Origin: Pteria penguin
Lineage: Eukaryota > Mollusca > Bivalvia > Pterioida > Pteriidae
DNA: 64,000 nt
Assembly: GCA_035048485.1 (NCBI GenBank)
Contig: CM068582.1
Location: 13,682,001-13,746,000, forward strand
Direction of reading: 5' to 3'
Part shown: positions 53,916 through 64,000 of the stretch, in pieces
Position numbering within the stretch: the first letter of the stretch is position 1
Layout: every line of letters begins with the position of its first letter
Notes under the pieces: model-generated
Seen by the model: only the letters and a program-made list of their open reading frames with translations
What the model was told of the DNA's origin: nothing
Database searches by the model: none
Made by a program: the position numbers and the translations under genes

Positions 53916-56900
53916 ATGTAATTTGTTCATAAGCATACACTCCGCGACATATTCATGAAGTAACACTTGAGGAAATACTTAAAGTGATGAGTTCAATCAC
54001 ATTGCCTTTAAAACAAGATTTATAAAACAATATGCTTCTTGTGGTAACAATGTTAAAAACTGCTATTTTAGCAAAAAGTTGAACTGTCAATTCAGAAAGC
54101 TTTAATAGTGGAGTCGGTAGTTTTAATAGAAATCTCTATCTCTCATTGATCCCAGGGTATGAGCAATGTTGCGTTTTTCCCCACAAGCAAACACACAGAT
54201 GGGAAAAAAGAAAAACAGATGTCCTGAATCAATTCCATGGTCAAAATGATTCCAAATCTGCTATATAATGTTCAAGACTCATCTATGGACCTCTTTCATA
54301 GATTTACATCAAAAGTCTCTCGAAATATTTATCACACATATGTTTCAGTTATCTATAAGGCTGACATTCATGGTCAAACCCCCAACCATAATTTACAGCT
54401 GTAAGTTTTAAGTAATCTAGGTAACATTTTAAAGGTTTCTGTTACATCATGAGTGATTGTATACTGTATGTCTGATGTAAAGTATTAGCAATGTTCTTTA
54501 ACACCATTCACATTTCTGTGATTTGTTCTTGTATATTTGTTGCATTTTGCTGTCACAGAGTTTTACTAAACGAGAGGCACATCACAGCGCGAGCTTCCGT
54601 TAAAAAAAGAAATTCATTCAAGATAATTGGTTATTAGATGTGCTGATACGCGGTGAATGCCCCGACGGCGGAAAAACATTTTTTGAACAGCAAATTTAGA
54701 CCAAGGTTCATAACCCCAGTAGAAATTTTGAAGAGAATTCTGTTTGCAATATGCACATTTATATTGTGAGATCTTTATTTGTACAAAGTTTCATTGTAAA
54801 TAGTAAAAGTGAATTTACTATATATGTGTATAGACACCAAATCACAGGAGGCATAACTCTGTCAAAGAGTTTCAACTCGCACCAAATTATAACTTGACCT
54901 AGCCTCGGGTTTTACTTGATTTTGAGACCCCTCGGGTGTAACTGACGTATCTTTCATAGCAGCCCATAAAAGAGTCTTATAGTATCTTTATACCAATTTT
55001 CAAGTCAAAATCTGCTTTCATTGCAGAGAAAGAGCACAGAAATTGTAAATAACAGCAATTATTATTGGTCCAAGGGACTTATTAATGATAACTTTTAAAT
55101 CATTTGCCCGTAACCAAATCAGATTATCTTGTGATGTATCAAACTCAGGATATCAAATTTTATTTCATTTTTTTTCAATATGCAGAAATAGGGCATAGAA
55201 ACGAAATGATGACGGAATATTAAACGGATGGAACGGGGTGACTACGTATATTGATAACGGTTAGTGCATAAAATGTGTGAAAAGGAAGACGATATGACAT
55301 GGGAACCCCCGAATATACTATACAACTTGTCTTTTCATGAGGTTTGGAAAATATATATGGGTAGGGATCTGAACTATTTTTTAGATAACTAAAGATTTCT
55401 AAAATGAGGGTTGAGTGGGATATGACCATAGATTAATATCAAGACAAATAAACAAGATAATGGCGATTATTTCATCTTTGATACATTTTTTTATCATAAT
55501 ACAACTCATATGTACATATGGGATGTTTGGCATATTTCAATTATGATGGAGTAAGAGGCATGATCACAAGAAAATAAAAAAATAGAACAACTAGAGCAGC
55601 GTTGCTTGCAAAGGAACGAGTAGGACTCTCGTCGATAGTACTAGATGATTTGTGCGTGTGTGTATGTGTGAGGGTGTGTGTGTGTAGTGTCAAAATTAAT
55701 TTTAAAATGATGGACTTAATTTATATACGGTGTTATCATTGGGAGTTAATGACTTGGTTTGCGGATTTGGATATTTGGACTTACATACAGAAACTCAAGG
55801 GTAGGTCCAGAACCTCAACAGCTAGGAAAGGGGGGGGGGGGGCGTACATATCTCTCGAGTGGAAAAGTTTGCAAGACCGAAAGGGCCGATTGTGGGTGGG
55901 GTTCTTGGGGCTCCCCCGAGAAAAATTAAAATATGTAAGCAAATTGATAACCTCTGGAGCGTGGGCTGTTTCTGGCTAGTGACTGATTTAACATAAAACC
56001 ATTTACTTTAATGATGTCATTGTCGCCCACCCCCTTTTCTTACTGCTGGAGGGAGGAGAGACATGCAATGGTTGAATCTGCATCTGAATCTCTGAAGTAT
56101 AAAATGAGTTTAACCTCTCCCAACTTCCTCTTTTTTTTGACAATCGCTTAAGTGTTGATTCGAGATGGTTACAAATATCTAAAACCAACATGGAATCAAT
56201 AGTTTGAATGTTTACAAGGTGATATAAACATTCTGTACAATACGTTTATACCGTCCAGGTTGTGTCTGAAATGTGAAATTTGAACGGACAATATCAAAAC
56301 ATTACCTTGTGCCAATTATATAAGAACGGAAAGTGGAAATTCGTCTGTAATTCAAAGATTAGTTCTTGAATTATTAAGGTATTTTACAATACCTTACGTG
56401 TTTATATTTTTATGACCTCTCAATATGCAATACCCGTTTACCCTTGTTCTTTACATGGAGGATTATTTATAAATTTTAAATGTACGTCCTTTGATTGTTC
56501 TGCTGTTACGGTGAGTGGGAAGGTGGGTCCGTAAACCGGTTAACCACACCATTTGTTTGGCTTTTGTCAAATTAAATGACCGTCCTAAGTCGGTATCGTA
56601 ATTGCACTACAATCAAATATTTTTGTAATGTGTTATATGTGCTAGTATATTATTTATATTCATGTATTGTGTAGCTCCATGGTGACTTCTGCCACATAAC
56701 TGAGCCAGTAACTCCTCCTTTTCTTTGAATTTATTACAAAACTAAATCCTATTTTGAATAAAAAAAAAATACGAAAATAAAGCGCAAATGCTTGCACCTC
56801 TCTTTCTCTGTATCACTTTCATAAGAACTTGAAAGTCAAATGCACACTAGATTTACAATGTTTGAATTTCCAGTCGTGCCTGATTTTACGATTATGCTAG

Positions 56901-57444
56901 TCGCCGTTCAAGATCCTTTGTCTTGACAAACATGTTCATTGAAATTTAATTAAAGGAGAATAATTCAATACCCCATGTAGATTTTTATCATGTTTACAAC
57001 ATCTTGTGAAAAGCTATAGATCTAAATCTTAAAAATTGAATCACAACAATGATGTACAAACTAGTGGCTGTGAGATATATTAGGGATTAAAGCGTTTAGA
57101 AAAAAAAGGATTTTCAGAGTAATAGAGGAATAGTAAGGTCTTCCATGACATCACGAAAGATCTTCATTTAGAATAACAAAAGAATTTAGTGCTAATTAAA
57201 TGGAGAAAAATCACATATTTCTTTTTATGTATATAATAGCAATATAGCAATGCATAAAGGTGTGCTTAAACATCAAAACACGATATTTTGCTTGTCTTTT
57301 CGGAAATTCCGGTCACCCCACAGTAATTTCCAAAGTTGTTTTTATATACATATATTAACAGCTGAAATGAATCCCAGTTACAAACAGTATATGTAAAATG
57401 TTGTAAAAATGTAAGTTCGTTATGAATACTTTGTATATGAAATC
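53916..57444. other. No recognisable gene
   Basis: The 125-codon frame at 55602-55979 is built on a TGTGTG tract and a poly-G run (55830-55841) and has no recognised domain. A CCCC/GGGAGG patch lies near 56030-56060. Nothing else is supportable. Confidence 0.4.
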
Positions 57445-57478
57445 AGAGACATATATACACATGTGTATATATGTCTCT
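57445..57478. repeat. Perfect 34-bp palindrome AGAGACATATATACACA
   Basis: AGAGACATATATACACA is followed directly by its exact inverse complement. It has the same ends as the hairpins at 29.17 and 50.49 kb. Confidence 0.85.
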
Positions 57479-57959
57479 TATAAAATGCATTTGATCTTCT
57501 CTACACGTTTAATTTGACAGTGTGTGAAATAATCCTTTATGTTGACATACAAGGTTTCAATACCATGTTTCAGTGCGTATGTACATCAATATTTTTTTTT
57601 TGGTACCATTAATTGTTTATTTTGATGCACATGAGGTTTCAGTATATTCCGATTCAACGGTATACATTAGAATGGTTTGAACGACCACAACGACCATTTC
57701 GAGGTGCAAAATCTTTTCTACTTGTACCTAAACATCTTGTTTCAGTACCGAAACGACCATTTACCGACATGTCGTTCTTGCATCGAAACATCTGTGATCT
57801 CTTATACTTAGTCCGAGCGTTTTGGAACCTCTGACTAATTATATATGTAAACTTTGTAACAGACTACAATATAGAAGCTGTTTAGTCGAATAAAGAAACC
57901 ATGTCATGCACACAAGTGAATTTGTACATGTATATTAAATACATTAAAACAAAACAAAA

Positions 57960-58325
57960 CGATCGATTGCTAGCAACGACTTAGTTTCTCCTCCTCACAA
58001 TACGGAATTTTACAAGCGTAGCTTATGTTATAGGGGAGTAAACATGTGGAATAGGCTCCCGACACACATACAAAACTCATGCTCGCTCTATACTAACTTT
58101 TAAAAGTTCCTTTCAAAATACTTCATAGAAAGGCGTAGTTAAACTAATCTAAATGAAACGTGTTGTAGTATTACGTTTCTGCTAGTCTTATTTGATAATA
58201 TCATTCATATAATCATATATTCATCCTTGTATATATATGTATATCTGTTTGTATATATCCATGTTTTGTGAAGGCCTCGTGGAAGAATAGTGTTTCACTA
58301 AACGAGTAACCTTCTTAAAATAAAG

Positions 58326-58399
<74 letters not shown>

Positions 58400-58402
58400 C
58401 GA
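57960..58402 (+). mobile_element. 3' end of a truncated non-LTR retrotransposon (LINE)
   Basis: A short translated stretch reads CYRGVNMWNRLPTHIQNSCS, the kind of WNxLP segment that ends LINE reverse transcriptases. A 3' UTR-like tail follows (GGCCTCGTGGAAGAATAG then CACTAAACGAGTAACC), then AATAAAGATTATTATT expanding into a pure ATT array. Stops interrupt the frame and the 5' part is absent, as usual for truncated insertions. Confidence 0.7.
58329..58400. repeat. (ATT)n microsatellite
   Basis: About 24 ATT repeats that continue the 3' tail of the LINE fragment, so it probably grew from the retroposon tail. Confidence 0.96.
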
Positions 58403-58995
58403 TCTATCTTGAAGCGAAAGATAGCCATGGTTAAGGCATAAATTTGTACGTTTTGACCGACAGAGTGCAGGAATATTTTTCTATACACTATGTCTATTAG
58501 CAAATTTCAATATGTTAAGCACAAATTCTTCAACTTTAGTTGCTATGATTGAACTTTATGTAAGTATCACATAATTTGTTTGGGGGCAATATTTTTGTTA
58601 TTGTTTAGGGCGGGGGGACACCTGGGTTACATCGGTTTTGCAACTGAGATGGACCGCGGCTTAGGGAAGCCGATTACATCACTTTCCAACTAGGTCGTTA
58701 TGCTTCCCTCTTCGCAGGGAAGCTTCGTCCAGAAACTTACTCATGTGTGTGAGTTATCTCCGGGGTATCCAAGGTTTCCTCTGGCCAGCATCTTTCTGCT
58801 GTCATGGCTTCTATCCTGGGTATGTTTCAACCCTAACATGGACGCACCGTCCACCGAGTCTTACTGAGTCCACTAATACGGATAGGGTATTACAAATACC
58901 ACTTGGTCACATGAACCATTTAGACACCAACGCCTTTATTCATCACAGGGCTTGCTGCAGACCCCAGAGTCACTACGCTGCCAACAAATTGTAAC
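58403..58995. other. No recognisable gene
   Basis: A relatively GC-rich stretch (GACCGCGGCTTAGGGAAGCC near 58653) with an 83-codon plus-strand frame at 58743-58994 that I cannot assign. It leads into a SINE fragment and may be part of a larger repeat. Confidence 0.4.
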
Positions 58996-59105
58996 ATGTA
59001 GCGACGACAGGGCTCGACCCAAAGGTCTATAGCCAAGCGCACATAGACACGGAAATAATATAAGATTCCTGACTGCTTCGGATTGGTCCGTCGCAAAGTC
59101 GAACA
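58996..59105. repeat. Composite SINE fragments
   Basis: A minus-strand tRNA-like segment (TGCGCTTGGCTATAGACC, GGGTCGAGCCC) abuts a plus-strand SINE B core (TAAGATTCCTGACTGCTTCG, GTCCGTCGCAAAG). It shares its first part with the copy at 53.1 kb. Confidence 0.65.
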
Positions 59106-59399
59106 CTTTTGGAATATCTAGAGAGCCTCTTATGTAAAAACTTCCTAGATGAGGAACGAATGGGATTATGCATGTACATAATAGGATATGACATACATTG
59201 TTCTAAGTAAAATTTTTAAGAGTTATTCGTTCATTGGATAATGTAATACCATAGTTATTGTACTACTATATTGAGCAATGATCAAACTTAGGCATCGATT
59301 AAGTTAGTAAGTATAGTATTCTATTTATAACACCGATGTGATATTAAAAAAAAAAACAATAAATGAATAAATAAATAACGCAGTAATTATGTAATAGAG

Positions 59400-59580
59400 T
59401 CAGTATTTCCATCGTCTTTCGAGTGCACTTGAGACTGAATTCTTCGGCCACTTTGGTTTTAACAGTGCTCTTCAAATGTAAATATTGTCAGAATTCCAAT
59501 CATTCGGCTATGAGTATCACCGAAGAGACTTAACTTGTCGAAATGCGCATCTAGTGCACAATATTATACGGTGTATATGT
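59400..59580 (+). repeat. Dispersed repeat C copy
   Basis: TTCTTCGGCCACTTTGG, GAATTCCAATCATTCGGC, GAGTATCACCGAAGAGAC and TTGTCGAAATGCGCATCTAG are the family core. It is a tandem neighbour of the next copy about 350 bp away. Confidence 0.82.
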
Positions 59581-59647
59581 TCTAATATTTATTATAACCA
59601 CCAGACCCGTGCCACTGCTGGTGGCTTGATGCTTCACAAGGGCATAG

Positions 59648-59945
59648 TAAGTCTATTTTCAGTGCTTTTGTTCTGGCGTGAAAAATATACCTAAAATTTT
59701 CAGTCAGGAAATTTTGAAAACCACTCTAAAACTAGGGGATCTCCTACATGCATAGCTCTGTTCTTTGATTGATTATTTGATTCACTCTTTCGGCCACTTT
59801 GGTTTTAACTCTGCTCTTCAAATATATATTACTCTAATAATTCTTATCATTCGGTTATGAGCATCACTGAAGAGACATAAGTTGTCGAAATGCGCATCTG
59901 GTACACAAAATTATAACGTATATATGTTCTAATATTAATTACAAC
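59648..59945 (+). repeat. Dispersed repeat C copy
   Basis: The longest copy: CAGTGCTTTTGTTCTGG, CACTCTAAAACTA, CATGCATAGCTCTG, CGGCCACTTTGGTTTTAAC, GAGCATCACTGAAGAGAC and TTGTCGAAATGCGCATCTGG. Confidence 0.85.
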
Positions 59946-62944
59946 TAGTCCATCTTCCATTTTGCAGTTAATTGGCAACCTAAGAAGAGCGATGAATATA
60001 TTGCAGAAAGAAGACTATTATTTTATAAATATATAGTCCCCTTTTGTTATAATTACTCAAGGATCTGAGCTATATATAGCATATGTAGTATTAACAATAA
60101 ACTTTCAAAAAGTGAAAGGGTATATTGCCAAATTCGGTAATAAAATTTTGTTGTAAACAATAAATGGAAGCCTATAGATAATATTTTAGCTGTGCCCAAC
60201 TTATAAGAGGGGTAATTGTGCATAAATACTGGGATGGAATCGCTGAATGGTGTAAATTTACAAGAAATGGTCTGATTAAATTGAAATTCTGTTGATATTT
60301 TAAAATGTAAAAGTTAGGTCCAGCGGGAAGCATTTCAAATAGATGTAGAACAGTCTTTATGTGAAATTACACAACAAATGGAGTTTAGAAAAAGGTTGCA
60401 CTACAGCATTTTTCTTGGCATGTTGATTGTTTCAGCTTATCCCGCTTCCTAATGTACACTGGGCCATAGTGACGTCACAGTGACGTTATGTTATGGTAAG
60501 GCGGGTTTTCTGCAACATTATATAACTGTGTATTGCCTTAACACAGCTGCGTAGTCGAGTTATTATAATTTCGAATTCACATTCATTAGACGGTATAATA
60601 CCGTAGTAACATTTGTTAAAACCTCACGTTTCGTGTTGATAGCGACCTAAAGCATCCTTCAATGGAGGAAGGAGGGAAAGGGGGTGCAAAATATTTCTAT
60701 TATATTTACGTTTTGGTCCCGGGTTTCAATGACGAATTCAAGTTTCATCTTCAGTCCCCAAACGTACACGGAAATTCTCTTGGTTGTTATAACAAATGCC
60801 TGAAGCTACCGACTGCCATCCTGGACAAGAGGATTTCTTAAAACCTTTCGGTCAGCGTTGACATCCAAAGCTGTTCATGCAGTATCATGCAAACACTATC
60901 TTGTGAACCTTTAACCTCCTAGCCTTTTTATCGACCTTAATTCAACGAAAATTCATTACAAGGGAATCCATAGAAGTGACAACTTCCTTCACCAGGATAT
61001 CGACAAAGCGACGCGTTTGTAAATCACAGAGAACACCTCAACGTTAGAATTCAACTGACCATTTTACCAATGATAAGCAAACAAGATTATGATTACTGTA
61101 TTACTCAGCAATTCGCCAGTGAATTTATTGGCACTTAGGTATTTTATGACACTGATAAACAGAGAATTATGGTTTCATATGCAAATGAATAAATAAATAT
61201 ATAAGCGAAAAGTGAAACACACTTTGTGCCATTTGTGACTATTTGTTGGAAAATCTTTCATCCGATCACCACAAAAACGTAATCAAGCAAAAAGTGCGTG
61301 TTTAAGTGTATTTTAAACAGTAAGACTTTTCATTGACAAAATAAATTTTATCATGGTTTACGACAATGAATAGGATTTTGCGGTGACCAATAGTTTTTTG
61401 GTCAAGGTATTTAGGATAATTTCTAGATTTGCTTTAGCCCCTCTATTTTATTTTTTATTTTCCAGTATCAAATAGAGAGGACTTGTATTTATTGAGTAAG
61501 AGGAATAGAGGATTTCTAATGAGTAAGAGGAATAGTGGACTTTTTACTCATGCTCTCTAGTGATACTTTTCTATTAAATTAAATAAAAGAAAAAGAAAAT
61601 AATAATAATAGCGGATTTTGAGCAAGTCTAGTTAATTTTCAAAAAGTCCGTCTTTTAATATCTGAACTAATGTGTAATGTGTCGGCAAACAAAAGTTAGT
61701 TTTATTGACACACGTGGACTTCAGATGTTCTAACAGTTCGTCACAAATCTCTAGAAATATTTCATCGCAAACGTTGTTTATTGCAGTAGACGTTTCATAC
61801 TTAACATATACAGATATAAGAGAATAAATTAAAAACATTGGCATATTTTGTTGCTTGAGCATTGTAACCGGTGAATGAAAAGTATTATCCTATGGAAAAT
61901 AAAGTACTAGAATTCTGATCATCGAAATGTTTAAGATTTAAGATTTTCTAGAAATGAAATATGAATCCTTAAAATACCAAAAGCTATAACGCAAAAAAAA
62001 AAAATAATAATAAATAACATAAAAATGCAATTTTGCAATATATGCACCACTCAGAAACGAACAAGAATGCAATATTGATTTGTCTTGATATTGCAGTCCT
62101 TATCGTACTTCCTGATTAAGACACATCAGATATTACAAGGAATACTTCCGGAAGGTAAAAACTTATATCATTCGATACATTTTTAATAAAAAAATGCATC
62201 CGTGTCAATTACTAAGACTAGTACCGAATTAAAAAAAAAAGAAGAGTTATGTTATAGGACGAAAAACTGATATGTTGATATTTCATTTACTTGTTTTTGT
62301 TGTGGTAAAAATGATTGCAGCATTCTGTTCAAAAGAGGAGGGGTATGTATTTATCTCATTCACAAATTTTGTTCCAAACAATATACAATGCTAGAATATA
62401 TTTCTTAAGGTTTAAATGTGTACGTCTTTTAATATACAGGCATATGGGTCACATATCTTACCAAACATACACATATCGATGGGTATTATTTATCACTATT
62501 TCCGTTATATCATTTTAACGAAGCTAAGTTTCAACATATTTTTTGAAATATAAGATTTCTTATTTTGCAGATGTATACCAGTTTGACCTAATATATAGTA
62601 TATTTGTTTTCGGTCATTCCACTGACTTTATGTATTATTCTAACAAATTTAAACGATTTGTTTTCATTAAACCGTAATGTAAAATAATCACGATATCTAC
62701 GACGAGGGAAAGGAGAAAAAGATCTGACTGAGCTGCATGAAACAAGTTGCTACGGGCATGCAGAACAGACAAGAACAAATACATGAAAACGCTAGAAACA
62801 TTTAGAAACACAATTGTAATTAATTCAGTTATAGTATTGATTTGGGACGAATAGTCTCAACTGACTGATTAAGCAGTGCACATTTAAAAAGAAAAAAGGT
62901 ACTATTTACGACTATTTCAAATAAGTTTGAGTGCAGATTGTATC
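59946..62944. other. No recognisable gene
   Basis: The 76-codon minus-strand frame at 61632-61862 and the 67-codon plus-strand frame at 62315-62518 have no recognised family. The only structured segment is the CRE/TATA arrangement near 60.5 kb. Confidence 0.4.
60470..60525 (+). promoter_or_regulatory. Possible promoter: CRE sites plus TATA
   Basis: A perfect cAMP-response element TGACGTCA (60470-60477), a second near-match TGACGTTA (60481-60488), and TATATAA (60519-60525) lie in order. No gene is recognised downstream within 3 kb, so the arrangement may be chance. Confidence 0.3.
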
Positions 62945-63102
62945 CTGGTTGACTCTGGACAAAGATGTTTCGGGTTCTACTGGTTGGCTCTGAACAAATA
63001 AGTTTCGGGTCTGAGTTGTATTGGATCGGTCTGTACAAAGAGGTTTTGAGTTTAAGTTGTACTGGTTGGTTCTGGACAAAGGGATTTTGAGTTTGAGGTG
63101 TA
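62945..63102. repeat. ~41-bp tandem repeat, four units
   Basis: Units beginning CTGGTTGGYTCTGGACAAA and continuing GTTTTGAGTTTRAGTTGTA occur at about 62945, 62980, 63021 and 63062. Two overlapping minus-strand frames (136 and 67 codons) cross them, giving iterated NPFVQNQP-like peptides in different frames. A 41-bp period is not a multiple of three, which argues against a selected protein repeat. Confidence 0.8.
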
Positions 63103-63837
63103 CTGATGGCTCCATAATGTGAGGTTTTTCCTTTCGAGGCGGTGGAATCGAAGTCGCGTTTCACAGTATAAATGTTTACATTTCTATGCAATGCATGATG
63201 TTTATGACGTCTCAACTGAGATAATATAATGGAGTTCACCGGCTAAACGCGTCCGCCTCGAGTTCTACATACATATAGTGCCCGATTCTTTAATGAGAAG
63301 AGATTCGGAAGGTATTATATGAGTTATGACTTTGGCTTTATCGTAAGCGATAATTCAAATTTTCAGTCACAAAGTATTTATATTATTGTAAATGTATCAA
63401 TACCAGCGTTTCAACTCACTGGAGAAGCATACATAGATGAAATATTCCGAATAATTTCTTACTTTAGGCAATAGTCACTGTAAAACAAAATATTAAAAAA
63501 ATAAGGTTTTACTTATAAACTGAAGATAAATCCCGAAGGGTATACCCCAGGCAAAGTAGTTTGTCTTGATCATCTCAGTGATTGAGAATGAATATCATTA
63601 TGACATTAAATAGGAAATATAATTCAATAAGAGTTTGTTATCATTATTCATTTGACATTTCATCTTATGATTTAGATCGTCAAGATGTTGTTATAATTAC
63701 TTTTTCAACAAAGAGAATAATAGTTGTGATCGTAAGTATTGTTTAAAATTTTTAAATATAACAGCAGTAACAAAAAGAACAACAAAATATATACTTCAAA
63801 ATACTGAGTGATAAAATGTTTGCAAATTATTCTAAAC

Positions 63838-64000
63838 CTAAGGAGTATAAGTATCTCCCGCATGCATAGTTTTATACTTAGGTAGGTTATTTGACTCTTA
63901 CTTTTAGGTCAATTTGGTAACGAGTTTGCTCCTCAAATATCTATATTTTCAATTTCCAGAGTGCATATCTTGAGCATCAATGAGGACACAAGTCGACAAA
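63838..64000 (+). repeat. Dispersed repeat C, copy cut by the window edge
   Basis: It contains AGTATCTCCCGCATGCATAG, TCAATTTGGTAACGAGTTTG, then GAGCATCAATGAGGACACAAG and TCGACAAA. It resembles the diverged copy at 15.6-15.8 kb. Confidence 0.7.

Noticed and set aside
55602..55979. 125-codon plus-strand frame
   Set aside because: Built on TG dinucleotides and a poly-G run; no recognisable domain in the remainder.

Overview
The window is animal nuclear DNA: AT-rich, repeat-laden, with small spliced exons. The repeats (tRNA-headed SINEs ending in CAAT or CAAC tails, a much-copied GAAGAGACATAAGTTGTCGA core, GACCTTGACCTTG satellites, CTCACCTGAG elements) look like those of bivalve molluscs. That assignment is by recognition only, and I cannot name a species.

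Two protein-coding genes can be built exon by exon, both on the minus strand. At 8731-1487 are the first five coding exons of a Shaker-type voltage-gated potassium channel beta subunit (KCNAB / Hyperkinetic family, an aldo-keto reductase); the gene runs off the left edge after 98 complete codons. At 46096-32341 is a complete 8-exon gene for protein phosphatase 1 regulatory subunit 7 (PPP1R7 / SDS22), 327 residues, all exon phases consistent. I see no functional link between the two. Most remaining open frames are chance frames or lie in satellites or transposons.

Layout: 1-8.7 kb KCNAB with a 24-bp minisatellite in its last visible intron; 10-17.7 kb a SINE-rich stretch with three tRNA-His(GTG) sequences, each inside a palindromic repeat; 13.5-15.1 kb a 310-bp direct repeat; 17.7-24 kb featureless; 24-27.7 kb SINEs, microsatellites and a nested inverted repeat between two (AT)n tracts; 28-31.5 kb small MITE-like elements and hairpins; 32.3-46.1 kb PPP1R7, whose introns hold several DNA transposons, including a 2.46-kb element with a decayed multi-exon gene; 47.8-49.6 kb a TIR element followed by at least nine copies of a short palindrome; 50.8-51.1 kb a clean 301-bp foldback element with a 10-bp target duplication; 52-64 kb SINE, LINE and satellite debris.

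The most unusual observation is in PPP1R7 intron 5. The last ~26 nt of exon 5 together with its 5' splice site has been amplified into 21 further tandem copies of a 33-34-bp unit, about half still carrying an intact G|GT, so one exon faces an array of competing donors. The same gene also requires a GC-AG intron (intron 3) and has a weak GTCTAT donor (intron 1).
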